The notes under the pieces are model-generated. The model was given only the letters and a program-made list of their open reading frames with translations. It did not search any database and was not told the DNA's origin. From CAMLJR01 sp964631955 (GTDB taxonomy: Bacteria > Pseudomonadota > Gammaproteobacteria > Pseudomonadales > CAMLJR01): a DNA stretch of 64,000 nucleotides. Positions 15,951-24,101 of this stretch are shown here, in pieces. The position numbers were made by a program, and so were the translations under genes. The stretch's first letter is position 1. Every line of letters starts with the position of its first letter. The stretch covers positions 88,384 to 152,383 of the forward strand of contig CAZWBA010000008.1 in NCBI GenBank assembly GCA_964631955.1, in the 5' to 3' direction.

Positions 15951-17639
15951 ATGCTCACCCATCTCACTGTCGATAATTTTGCGATCGCCGAACATATCGA
16001 AACCGAATTCGCCGGGGGCATGACCGTTCTGACAGGTGAGACCGGCGCAGGTAAATCGATTCTCCTCGATGCGCTCGGCCTGGCGCTGGGCGACCGGACC
16101 GATGCCGGTATCGTGCGCGCCGGAGCCGAACGTGCCGATATTCACGCCGCATTCGATATCAGCAATATCCCGGAAGCGAAAGCATGGCTTGAAGCGCGCG
16201 ATCTTATCGCCGGCGATGAATGCTTATTGCGTCGCACCATCACCAGCGAAGGGCGTTCGCGCGGCTATATCAATGGGCAACCTGCAACGCTGCAGGATTT
16301 GAAATCGATCGGCGAGCTGCTCATCGATATTTACAGTCAGCATGCGCACCAATCGCTACTGCAGCGTGCCCATCAGCGCAAATTGCTCGACGCCTGCGCC
16401 GGCACCGAAGCGCTCGCCGACACCGTGAAAACCATCGCACAGCATTATCAGCACTGCACCGAACAGCTTGATCGCCTGCATAACCAGCACGATGAGACAA
16501 CGGCGCGAGTGCAGTTACTAAGTTATCAGGTCGAAGAGCTCGACAAGCTCGATCTCGCTGCCGGCGAATTATCAGCGCTGGAAGATGAGCGTCGCACGCT
16601 CGCCAACGGTGAGCAGATTTTGCGTAACTCGCAACACGCGCTCGCCCTGTGTCGCGAAGGCGAAATCAATGTCGTTAATATTTTGAATCAGGCACTCAAG
16701 TCATTGGCAGAGCTCGACGCAAAGCAACCCGCGCTGCTGCAGGCCGAAGACATGCTCAATACCGCACTGATTCAGGTAGAGGAAGCGAGCCATGAACTGC
16801 AACATTACGTAGATGGTTTTGAACTCGATCCGCAGCGCTTGACGGAGGTGGAAGCGAGGCTCGATACCATTTACGACATCGCGCGCAAACATCGCGTGCA
16901 GCCGCAACAACTGGCCGAGCTTCATTCCCAGTTGCGCGCCGAACTCGATAATGTCGCTGGCGGCGGCGAGCGTATCGAGCATCTGCAAAAGGAATTGAAA
17001 ACATTGCGTGCCGACTACGACAGGCACACGCAGGAGCTCAGCAGGCGGCGCACTCAGGCTGCACAGAAACTACAGAAGCAGGTGGAAAAACAATTGCAGG
17101 CGCTGGCGATGGGCGGTTGCCGTTTCAGTGTCGCGCTGACATCGAGAGCAACGCCGCTATCGCAAGACAAACCAGGCACGGTGCACGCGCACGGCAATGA
17201 AGATATCGAATTCCTCATCAGCACCAACCCGGGCACACCACCGCAGGCACTCAATCGCATCGCATCGGGCGGCGAGCTGTCGCGCATCAGCCTTGCGATT
17301 CAGGTGATTACAGCGCAGACCAGCGCCATCCCCACCCTTGTGTTCGACGAAGTCGATGTCGGCATCGGCGGTGCGACCGCAGAGGTCGTCGGCAATCTTC
17401 TTCGCGAACTCGGCAGCCGCGGACAGGTGTTATGCGTGACACATCAGCCTCAAGTTGCAAGCAAGGGCCATCAACACTTCAGCGTGGAAAAAATTGCCGA
17501 GAAAAAAACCGTACGCACCCGGTTACGCAAACTGAGCGAAGATGAAAAGGTCGAGGAAATCGCACGTATGCTCGGTGGTATTACTGTCACCGAACAGAGT
17601 CGGGCGCATGCAAAGGAGATGCTGAGCTTTACACATTAA
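15951..17639 (+). CDS. recN: DNA repair protein RecN
   Basis: RecN is an SMC-like ATPase that holds DNA ends together during double-strand-break repair. The 562-aa protein has Walker A GETGAGKS near residues 27-34, a long central coiled coil (about 155-365), the ABC signature LNRIASGGELSRIS near 435, and Walker B TLVFDEVDVGIGG. GGAGAA precedes the ATG. It ends one base before the convergent fur stop codon, so the two transcripts must overlap. An SOS box was not identified upstream. Confidence 0.98.
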   Translation: MLTHLTVDNFAIAEHIETEFAGGMTVLTGETGAGKSILLDALGLALGDRTDAGIVRAGAERADIHAAFDISNIPEAKAWLEARDLIAGDECLLRRTITSEGRSRGYINGQPATLQDLKSIGELLIDIYSQHAHQSLLQRAHQRKLLDACAGTEALADTVKTIAQHYQHCTEQLDRLHNQHDETTARVQLLSYQVEELDKLDLAAGELSALEDERRTLANGEQILRNSQHALALCREGEINVVNILNQALKSLAELDAKQPALLQAEDMLNTALIQVEEASHELQHYVDGFELDPQRLTEVEARLDTIYDIARKHRVQPQQLAELHSQLRAELDNVAGGGERIEHLQKELKTLRADYDRHTQELSRRRTQAAQKLQKQVEKQLQALAMGGCRFSVALTSRATPLSQDKPGTVHAHGNEDIEFLISTNPGTPPQALNRIASGGELSRISLAIQVITAQTSAIPTLVFDEVDVGIGGATAEVVGNLLRELGSRGQVLCVTHQPQVASKGHQHFSVEKIAEKKTVRTRLRKLSEDEKVEEIARMLGGITVTEQSRAHAKEMLSFTH

Positions 17640-17640
17640 A

Positions 17641-18054
17641 TTATTTCTTTTTGCGGACATAGAGCACGAGGCTGTGATCGACGAGTTCAAAACCACGATC
17701 GGCGACCAGCTGACGCTGGCGTTTTTCGATCATTTCGTCAATAAATTCGATGACTTCGCCCGTATCGAGATTGACCATATGATCATGATGCTGAGATTTT
17801 GCGAGTTCGAATACGGAATGACCGGATTCGAAATTGTGGCGACTCACCAAACCGGCTGTTTCGAACTGGGTCAGGACGCGATAAACCGTGGCCAGACCGA
17901 CATCCTCTCCCTGCTCGAGCAAATGTTTGTAGACATCTTCAGCACTGAGGTGATGATTATCGGTTTCCGCCTGCTCAAGCAACTGCAGAATTTTGATGCG
18001 CGGCAACGTGACCTTGAGGCCAGCCTTTTTCAGTTCCTGATTCTCTCCGCCCAT
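17641..18054 (-). CDS. fur: Ferric uptake regulator Fur
   Basis: Fur represses iron-uptake genes when loaded with Fe2+. ELKKAGLKVTLPRIKILQLL is the start of the winged-helix domain, and SQHHDHMVNLDTGEVIEF holds the metal-binding His cluster. The E. coli protein has CxxC at the position where this one reads NLDT, so the structural zinc site built on those cysteines is missing, as is partly the case in Pseudomonas Fur. I chose the ATG at 18054 (137 aa), which has AGGGGG upstream; an earlier ATG at 18081 has a poorly placed site. Divergent from bamE. Confidence 0.96.
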   Translation of the reverse strand: MGGENQELKKAGLKVTLPRIKILQLLEQAETDNHHLSAEDVYKHLLEQGEDVGLATVYRVLTQFETAGLVSRHNFESGHSVFELAKSQHHDHMVNLDTGEVIEFIDEMIEKRQRQLVADRGFELVDHSLVLYVRKKK

Positions 18055-18193
18055 TGCCTGCCCCCTACATTTATCAGTCATTTTCCGGTCTGCAGCGCAT
18101 CGTCCAATTCGCGCAACGCGTCATCCGGCTTACCATTGTGAGATCAATTGGGATATTATCACGCCGCCGCCGTGATCATCCCAGGTTTCATCG

Positions 18194-18577
18194 ATGCCAT
18201 TCAATTTATTACACATCGTTCGCACTCTCGCTCCTGCTTTCGCCGTCGTCCTCTTGAGCGCGTGTAGCAATCTCGAATTTCCGTGGGTTTATCGTATCGA
18301 TATCGATCAGGGCAATATCATCACCCAGGAAATGGTCGATCAGCTCAAGCCCGGCCTCACCCGCGATCAGGTCAAATATGTCATGGGCTCGCCGCTGGTG
18401 GTCGACCCTTTTCACCCCGATCGCTGGGATTATGTTTATACCCTGCGCAAGGGCGACGGTTCGCGCAAACGCGAACAGCTTTCAGTGTTTTTCAGAGACG
18501 ATATCCTGATTTCCCTGAGCGGCGATTTTTTACCCGCATCAGCGCGAACCTCAAGCCCGGCAACGCAGACGAATTAA
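18194..18577 (+). CDS. bamE: Outer membrane assembly lipoprotein BamE (SmpA/OmlA)
   Basis: BamE is a lipoprotein of the BAM complex that inserts beta-barrels into the outer membrane. The 127-aa precursor has a signal peptide with lipobox LLSAC (Cys24). The mature part carries the family motif VDQLKPGLTRDQVKYVMGSP and the following DRWDYVYTL strand. The fur-bamE divergent pair is conserved in Pseudomonas and relatives. Confidence 0.96.
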   Translation: MPFNLLHIVRTLAPAFAVVLLSACSNLEFPWVYRIDIDQGNIITQEMVDQLKPGLTRDQVKYVMGSPLVVDPFHPDRWDYVYTLRKGDGSRKREQLSVFFRDDILISLSGDFLPASARTSSPATQTN

Positions 18578-18621
18578 ACGCCGCGAAATACTCTCCGTAA
18601 CGAACCCCGCAAGCCCCGAGC

Positions 18622-18912
18622 TCAGCGTTTGTGTTGCGCACGCTGACGCCGTGCTGCTTTGGGATCAGCAATCAGCGGCCGATAAATTTCTATACGGTCG
18701 CCATTGCGCAATTTTGCCTGCTCAGGGCGCTCAATCACCTTGCCGAAAATACCGATTACCGCTGTGCTCCAATCGATTCCGCCGCCAATTTCGAATGCCT
18801 GTGCGATACCTGAACGCTGCGCGGCGGCCAGCACAGTGCAATCATCTTCCACCTGCAATTCGATGAGACACTGGCGATCAGGCAACGCATACACCACTTC
18901 GATGGATATCAT
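18622..18912 (-). CDS. rnfH: RnfH-family ubiquitin-like protein
   Basis: The 96-aa protein has a beta-grasp fold sequence: ISIEVVYALPDRQCLIEL at the start, VIGIFGKVIERPEQ in the middle and LRNGDRIEIYRPL towards the end, which is the conserved signature of UPF0125/RnfH. The basic tail RRQRAQHKR is usual. Despite its name it is mostly linked to ratA rather than to the Rnf complex, and it follows ratA here by 17 bp. GTG at 18915 is an alternative start. Confidence 0.93.
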   Translation of the reverse strand: MISIEVVYALPDRQCLIELQVEDDCTVLAAAQRSGIAQAFEIGGGIDWSTAVIGIFGKVIERPEQAKLRNGDRIEIYRPLIADPKAARRQRAQHKR

Positions 18913-18929
18913 CACATCTCTCTAAATCG

Positions 18930-19367
18930 TTACCGCGCGCCGTACAGCTGATGCGCGCGTCTGACGAGCGCATCGACCATCTGATTGGCGACGCTGTCGA
19001 ACATTTTGCGCGCGGCGAAATTGAGCAGACGACCCGATAATTCGAACTCCAGATGCAGCGAAATCTTGCATGCATGCTCGCCGAGAGGATGAAATGTCCA
19101 CACTCCATGAAATTTACTGAATGGCCCCTCGACCAGCGTCATATCGATACGCTCGGGCGGTATCAACCGATTGCGCGTGGTGAAACTGTAACGCAATCCG
19201 CCTTTGGCGAGATCGAGTCGCGCCTCGATAGTATCGTTAGTTTTATGAACGATGGTCGCGCCCGCACAACCATCCATGAATTGCGGGTAGGTTTCGATCG
19301 CGTTGACGAGTTCGAACATGGCCTGCGCGGAATATGGCACCAACGCACTGCGTTGAATCGTAGTCAT
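18930..19367 (-). CDS. ratA: RatA/Coq10-type START-domain protein
   Basis: The 145-aa protein is a single START-like domain: SALVPYSAQAMFELVNAIET and YPQFMDGCAG at the N-terminus and a long C-terminal helix MFDSVANQMVDALVRRAHQL. Family members bind ubiquinone-like lipids (Coq10) or, in E. coli, have been reported to block ribosome subunit joining (RatA). The cluster ratA-rnfH with smpB near by is the standard gammaproteobacterial arrangement. Confidence 0.94.
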   Translation of the reverse strand: MTTIQRSALVPYSAQAMFELVNAIETYPQFMDGCAGATIVHKTNDTIEARLDLAKGGLRYSFTTRNRLIPPERIDMTLVEGPFSKFHGVWTFHPLGEHACKISLHLEFELSGRLLNFAARKMFDSVANQMVDALVRRAHQLYGAR

Positions 19368-19438
19368 TGTTGAATCGTGATCGTTAACGGGGGTTTCGTC
19401 GAAATGAATAGAGGGTTCGATGATAGCTCAAAGGAAAA

Positions 19439-20815
19439 TCACAGCGCCTGTGTCCATACGCGGTACACACCCATGATTAGAATCAGCGCGATCGCGGGCG
19501 GGGCAATATAGCGCAAGGTCGCGCGCCAAAGCCAAAACAAACGCGGTCGATGGGTGAGCATTTCATCGCGGATCGACTCAGGCCGCATGCGCCAGCCGAC
19601 CAGAATGGCAAGCAGCAATGCACAGAGCGGCAACAGAACATCGGCGCTGATCCAGTCGATCCAGGCAAACAGGCTCTTGCCGCCGGGCCGCCACGCCGGC
19701 CACAGGCTGAACGAGCCGATGCTGAGCAAGCCGAGCAAGCAACCGATGACGGCAAATAATGCGGCGGCGCGGGGACGCGACCAGCGCGTACGCTGCACCA
19801 GCCACGCGGTAGCCGGCTCAAGCAAGGCCACCGTCGAGCCGAATGCCGCCAGCAGGACCATGACAAAAAACGCCGTGCCAATCACGGAGCCATACGGCAG
19901 GTTGCCAAAAATATACGGCAGCGTGACAAAAATGAGACCCGGTCCATAACTCGGCTGCACGCGGTGCGCGAATACCAGCGGAAAAATCGCCAGCCCCGCG
20001 AGCAGTGCCACTACCACATGCAGCAGCACCACGATACTCAGCGTCCGCAACAGCGAGCGTTGCGCCGGCATGTAAGCGCCAAAACTGATCATCGCCCCCA
20101 TGCCGATGCCGAGCGAGAAAAATGCCTGCCCCAGGGCGGCGAGCGCGCCGTCGGTCGTCCATTGTTTGAAATTGGGGGCGAACATGAATTCGATCGCAGC
20201 GGGCATATCGCCCATGCGCAACGCAGTCAGCACCATGACCAGCAATAAAACCAGCAGGGCGGGCGCCAGCACGGTAAACAACGCGCCAAGTCCGCGCGCC
20301 ACGCCAAGCGCAACGAATAACCACGCAAAGAACAAGAACAGCGCCTGCAGGCCGGCCTGATGCCAGCCGTTGCCGAGCAGCTGGCCGAATTGCTCGCCGA
20401 TCTGACGTGCACTCGCTGCGGAAAGATCGCCGCTATAAATCCAGTTGCAGTAGGTCATGAGCCAGCCGCCGACCACGCTCAGGTAGGACAGAATGATCAG
20501 CGCGGCAATGCCGCTGAGCCACCCCACCCATCGCCAGTTACGACTCAGCGCCGATTCGAGCAACACCATTTCCATCGCATGCACGGGATCGCCCCGGCCG
20601 CGCGAACCGAGCAACACTTCGGCGACGAGCACCGGTGTTGCGACCAGTATCATGCACAACAGATACATGAGCACGAATCCGGCGCCACCGTTGACTCCGG
20701 CCAGGTAGGCAAACTTCCACAAGCTGCCAAGACCGATGGTTGCGCCGGTGGCTGCGGCGATGAAGGTCCATTGACTGGTCCAGCCGCCATGCAGCGATTG
20801 GCGGGCTAGGCGCAC
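19439..20815 (-). CDS. Sodium-dependent transporter, neurotransmitter:sodium symporter (NSS) family
   Basis: A 458-aa integral membrane protein with about 11-12 hydrophobic segments. ATGATIGLGSLWKFAYLAG followed by NGGAGFV is the first-helix signature that binds Na+ and substrate in LeuT-type carriers. Bacterial members import amino acids; the substrate here cannot be read. The GTG start at 20815 has GGAG eight bases upstream. It sits between ratA and smpB, which are usually adjacent, so it is likely an insertion into a conserved cluster. Confidence 0.92.
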   Translation of the reverse strand: MRLARQSLHGGWTSQWTFIAAATGATIGLGSLWKFAYLAGVNGGAGFVLMYLLCMILVATPVLVAEVLLGSRGRGDPVHAMEMVLLESALSRNWRWVGWLSGIAALIILSYLSVVGGWLMTYCNWIYSGDLSAASARQIGEQFGQLLGNGWHQAGLQALFLFFAWLFVALGVARGLGALFTVLAPALLVLLLVMVLTALRMGDMPAAIEFMFAPNFKQWTTDGALAALGQAFFSLGIGMGAMISFGAYMPAQRSLLRTLSIVVLLHVVVALLAGLAIFPLVFAHRVQPSYGPGLIFVTLPYIFGNLPYGSVIGTAFFVMVLLAAFGSTVALLEPATAWLVQRTRWSRPRAAALFAVIGCLLGLLSIGSFSLWPAWRPGGKSLFAWIDWISADVLLPLCALLLAILVGWRMRPESIRDEMLTHRPRLFWLWRATLRYIAPPAIALILIMGVYRVWTQAL

Positions 20816-20952
20816 AGATTCACTCCGGCCAGGTCGATTAGCATTTCCGATACACCTGCATCCAAATGAGGGAGCACTAGTTTATGCCGTGTCGTACGCA
20901 CTTATGACTCAATTCTGGCACTGTCGACGTATTCAAGCCTGAACCCGCTCTC

Positions 20953-20958
20953 TATAAT
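20953..20958 (+). promoter_or_regulatory. Perfect -10 hexamer nine bases upstream of the smpB start
   Basis: TATAAT ends eight bases before the smpB ATG. If used, transcription would begin at or within a base or two of the ATG, giving a leaderless smpB mRNA. No good -35 element is seen at the proper distance, and no Shine-Dalgarno sequence precedes the ATG, which fits leaderless translation but does not prove it. Confidence 0.4.
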
Positions 20959-20966
20959 GCGCCGCC

Positions 20967-21446
20967 ATGACTAAAAACTCTCAGCAAAACAATACCATCG
21001 CGCAGAACAAAAAAGCGCGCTTCGATTACCACCTCGAGGAAAAAATCGAGGCGGGCATCGCCCTGCAAGGCTGGGAGGTGAAGAGCCTGCGCGCAGGCAA
21101 GGCCCAGCTCACCGACTCCTACGTGCTGCTAAAAAATAGCGAAGCGTGGCTGCTCGGCGCCCTCATCACCCCATTGCAGACCACGTCAACGCATTTTGTG
21201 ATTGACCCCCAGCGCACACGCAAACTGCTGCTCAATCGCAAGCAACTCAATCAATTGATCGGCGGCGTTCAGCAAAAAGGCTACACGTGCGTCTGTTTAT
21301 CTCTGTACTGGAAGGGCCATCTGGTCAAGGCAGAAATCGCGCTCGCGAAAGGCAAGCAATTGCACGATAAACGCGAAACGGAAAAAGAACGCGACTGGAA
21401 TCGTGAAAAACAACGCATCGTACGCCACGCTGCACGCACGAATTAA
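20967..21446 (+). CDS. smpB: SsrA-binding protein SmpB
   Basis: SmpB carries tmRNA to stalled ribosomes. The 159-aa protein has RFDYHLEEKIEAGIALQGWE and VKSLRAGKAQL, the signature of the family, and the basic C-terminal tail with KRETEKERDWNREKQR that enters the mRNA channel. The start aligns with the E. coli protein (MTK...). Its RNA partner ssrA lies 309 bp downstream on the same strand. Confidence 0.98.
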   Translation: MTKNSQQNNTIAQNKKARFDYHLEEKIEAGIALQGWEVKSLRAGKAQLTDSYVLLKNSEAWLLGALITPLQTTSTHFVIDPQRTRKLLLNRKQLNQLIGGVQQKGYTCVCLSLYWKGHLVKAEIALAKGKQLHDKRETEKERDWNREKQRIVRHAARTN

Positions 21447-21630
21447 GCAAAACTTGTCGCGCTTTCCACACCGATTTTGCGTAAAGCCACAACGGGCGGG
21501 ATACTTTCCAAGTCATTAGATGCACAAAAAATTTATCGATAGTTGATTTAGATAAACATTCTCTAAGACAGCGATTGAAAAAAGCGGGCTCAGCACCCAT
21601 AGTGATCGCAGGCATACTTGTATGCCTATG

Positions 21631-21740
21631 CACTCTCTCCCAGGCGGAGAGAAAGGGGATGCGGTTGGCGCAACACCACCGCATCCCCGTGTCAACGCAG
21701 CATCCGATCAGCCTTATCGAGAGGGTGTGGTGAGAGAGTG
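21631..21740. repeat. Nested palindromic element between smpB and ssrA
   Basis: Outer arms CACTCTCTC (21631-21639) and GAGAGAGTG (21732-21740) enclose two inner stems: TCTCTCC/GGAGAGA (21634-21652) and a perfect 11-bp stem GGGGATGCGGT/ACCGCATCCCC (21655-21688). Just before it, GGCATAC-TT-GTATGCC (21611-21626) is another stem. The whole looks like a non-coding palindromic repeat unit of about 110 bp whose end lies only 15 bp before the ssrA 5' end. The rest of the 309-bp gap (21447-21610) shows no gene. Confidence 0.55.
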
Positions 21741-21755
21741 AAGCAAGACGAATTC

Positions 21756-22108
21756 GGGGGCGTTCTGGATTCGACGTTGGTAACAAAACCTGAGGTGCAT
21801 GTCGTGATGGCAGCCAATCACGTAAATCCAAAGCTGCAATCAAATAGTCGCAAACGACGAAACGTACGCTCTGGCGGCTTAAGCCCGCCGGACAGTTGGT
21901 GATTGACGTCAGATAGAGAAACCAACTGTCATTTCATCTGACTCGCTATTCGGCTCGTCCGGCGCCGGATAGTTAAAACCCTACGGAATCGCGATTCACG
22001 TCCTGCCCGTTGGGCTGTGAAAAGTTAAATTAATTAACGGAACCTAAACATGTAGAGCCAAAGGCGGAGAACTAGCGGACAGGGGTTCAATTCCCCTCGC
22101 CTCCACCA
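21756..22108 (+). ncRNA. ssrA: Transfer-messenger RNA (tmRNA)
   Basis: The 353-nt RNA begins GGGGGCGTTCTGGATTCGAC and ends GGTTCAATTCCCCTCGCCTC followed by CACCA. The first seven bases pair with CGCCTCC at the 3' end to form the acceptor stem, and GGGGTTCAATTCCCC is the T arm. The open frame resumes at GCA (21850-21852), after TAGTC, and encodes the tag ANDETYALAA followed by TAA (21880-21882). The CCA end is encoded. tmRNA tags stalled proteins for degradation; smpB is next door. The 3' end is a frequent attachment site for integrative elements. Confidence 0.98.
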
Positions 22109-22117
22109 TCCAAAATG

Positions 22118-22152
22118 AAGGGCTAAGTGAATCAATCGCTTGGCCCTTTTTT
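22118..22152 (+). terminator. Terminator of ssrA
   Basis: AAGGGCTAAGTG (22118-22129) pairs with CGCTTGGCCCTT (22138-22149, allowing G-U pairs) and a run of six T follows. It begins ten bases after the tmRNA CCA end. Confidence 0.88.
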
Positions 22153-22169
22153 CTGTCTACTCGCTGTGT

Positions 22170-22188
22170 GTGCCACACAAATTGGCAC
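22170..22188. repeat. Short dyad GTGCCA-N7-TGGCAC next to ssrA
   Basis: A perfect 6-bp dyad 62 bp after the tmRNA end and just upstream of the integrase-like remnant. Arrays of TGGCAC-type sites often precede integrase genes of elements inserted at tRNA/tmRNA ends, so this may be part of a former attachment/regulatory region (inference). Confidence 0.3.
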
Positions 22189-22192
22189 GAAA

Positions 22193-22462
22193 ATGACCGC
22201 GACCGTCCCTCACACACTACTTCGAATGGTACTTTTTACTTTAATGTCGCTACCCTGCCGGTATCCTGCGCGCGTCTCATTGAAAACTAACAGCCGAACT
22301 CAGGCGATGAAACTCGCCGGGATTCTGGCTGACTTTTTAAGCAGCCTGGGGCACCAGAACTTAAAGCTCGAACAATTGCGACAGATTGCGGCTAGATGGT
22401 TACAGCGCTGGCCGCACGACAGGCTGCCGGGCATCTGGCGACTGCTGTGGCTTTCTTCATAA
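22193..22462 (+). pseudogene. Probable N-terminal remnant of a tyrosine-integrase gene
   Basis: A frame starting at the ATG at 22193 reads MTATVPHTLLR, then RVSLKTNSRTQAMKLAGIL, then LKLEQLRQIAARWLQRW before ending at the TAA at 22460-22462. The R-x-SL-x-T-x-x-x-x-x-A-x-x-LA pattern followed by LxxLRQIAxxWL is typical of the N-terminal DNA-binding part of phage-type integrases. The catalytic domain is absent and no other frame supplies it. The position directly after ssrA, a classic integration site, supports the reading. The remaining 300 bp to the next gene (22463-22762) hold only A/T-rich sequence without a gene. Confidence 0.45.
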
Positions 22463-22762
22463 CTTCAACACGTGAAATTTCTCCAATCTTTCAGCCGGGT
22501 TCTAGATAAGCGATCAATGGGAATCGCCCGGGTAGCCACCCAGTACCGCCAGAAATGCCTGGCCAACATCATCGTCATTCGCCACATAAAAAGCTGATTG
22601 ACGCCCTCCTGGCATGACAGGTGCCGGCCGGAAAAACCGCCCAAGAAAACTTAAACTTTTATATAAAAATCAATAATATGCGTAAAAATTTAATCATCTT
22701 TTTTTGCAGCCAGACAGGGGCTAATTTGGTAAAACTCACTCCCATTCTGACGGAGAGAACGC

Positions 22763-23578
22763 ATGACTTTTCAGCAGCCCGATCATGTATTTTTAGAGGA
22801 AAAAGAATTTGTTTTGACCGAATTTTCTGCAGGACGGTTGTTCGATCCCGAAGCACACGGCTTCTCGCCCGGGCGTATATCAACAAGCTGCTATCGGGGT
22901 TACATGTGCGATTTTCGTATCTCCGATGATCGTCTTTTCCTCGACACGCTCACTATTGCCAACAAGAGACCTCCAACCCTTGGCGTGATACGCGATGCGC
23001 TCATGTGGGGTGCTCACAGTATTCATCGCGAAAGCAGGGGTGTTCTTGAACGCAAGCTAAATACATTGAGCGACCTTTTCACTCCCCCGGAAATTTCTCG
23101 TGGCGATACGACAAGCCATTGGGCCTACGATTATGCCGAATGGAAGATGCCTGTATTCAACGGCGTTACGCCGGAACAAGATCGTCACGCGGAGGAAACT
23201 TTCAAGGAGGGGGAGTTCGTATCTGCGACCTTATCGTGGTCGCCCTCATGGCATGGCTATGACATCTACAGAAAGCTGGCATTTCCGCTGTCTTACACCG
23301 GAGCTGTCCTGCTGGGAGCTAATAAACCAGATGATTTGTTTCAAATGACCGGTTGTGCCATGCCACAAGACTACGACATCGTGCTGCAGGTGGAGTTTGA
23401 GGAGGGGGCCGTAACCGCCTGCAAGGATGTATCCGAAATTTTTGCGACGTTCCGCGCCCGATATGAGCGCAACATCTATGAGGACTACGACCTGGACTAT
23501 ACAGGCCCCTTTCCGGACTTACAGCGCAATGGTCGCCGTTACCTGAAACGGCACCTGGCGCCCGGCTTCACCTTCTGA
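22763..23578 (+). CDS. Orphan protein of unknown function in the ssrA-linked region
   Basis: A 271-aa soluble protein with GGAGAGA before its ATG. HGFSPGRISTSCYRGYMCDF followed by RISDDRLFLDTLTI resembles a poorly characterised family in which a ST(A/S)CxRGY motif is followed by a W/F-x-I-x-D-x-(K/R)-L-x-L strand; I know no function for it. Acidic residues dominate, there is no signal peptide or membrane segment, and the C-terminus is aromatic and basic. It stands alone after the integrase remnant, between ssrA and chromosomal genes, which suggests it was cargo of a lost element. Confidence 0.75.
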   Translation: MTFQQPDHVFLEEKEFVLTEFSAGRLFDPEAHGFSPGRISTSCYRGYMCDFRISDDRLFLDTLTIANKRPPTLGVIRDALMWGAHSIHRESRGVLERKLNTLSDLFTPPEISRGDTTSHWAYDYAEWKMPVFNGVTPEQDRHAEETFKEGEFVSATLSWSPSWHGYDIYRKLAFPLSYTGAVLLGANKPDDLFQMTGCAMPQDYDIVLQVEFEEGAVTACKDVSEIFATFRARYERNIYEDYDLDYTGPFPDLQRNGRRYLKRHLAPGFTF

Positions 23579-23644
23579 CACGGCATGCTTACCGCGGCAG
23601 CATGGACAACACTGCCGCCCCCACGCCCGCAGGTGAATTGCGGG

Positions 23645-24085
23645 CTACCATTGCAGATAAAACATCGCTTTGGCCAGCAGCACGATCATCAGCACATGGC
23701 CGAACACGCTGAAATGCAGACGCCGGGAGCGCCGGCCGTTCAGGAGGCCCCGCCGACGCCAGATCATCGCCGCGGCGAAATGCCCCAGCACGCTGATCGC
23801 AAGCAGGATTTTGAGTGTCAGCAGCGATCCGAAGCTCGTGGCCAGCGGCTGCGATAATGATGCCCGGTGCTGCCATGCCAGGCCGATTCCTGCGCCATAG
23901 AGCGTCAGCAGCACCCAGGGCATCACTCTCACCGCCCGATTGCCGACCGCCTGCTCGACCTGTCGCATCACCTCGTGCGGCAGATGCCGGCGCACGCCCT
24001 CAAGCATGACCACCTCAAAAAAAACGGTGCCAGCAAACGCGATCGCCGCCAGCAGATGGAGCACCTGTAGTACACCGTAATTCAT
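23645..24085 (-). CDS. CopD-like four-helix membrane protein
   Basis: A 146-aa protein with four membrane helices. VLQVLHLLAAIAFAGTVFFE in the first helix and a His in the third (VLGHFAAAM) and fourth (HFSVFGHVLMIVLLAKA) resemble the copper-resistance/haem-binding CopD family, where such histidines bind metal or haem. No operon partner for copper is seen; the next gene on this strand is an RNA methyltransferase 17 bp upstream. Function is uncertain. Confidence 0.7.
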   Translation of the reverse strand: MNYGVLQVLHLLAAIAFAGTVFFEVVMLEGVRRHLPHEVMRQVEQAVGNRAVRVMPWVLLTLYGAGIGLAWQHRASLSQPLATSFGSLLTLKILLAISVLGHFAAAMIWRRRGLLNGRRSRRLHFSVFGHVLMIVLLAKAMFYLQW

Positions 24086-24101
24086 GAATTTCTCCCGTGG
24101 A

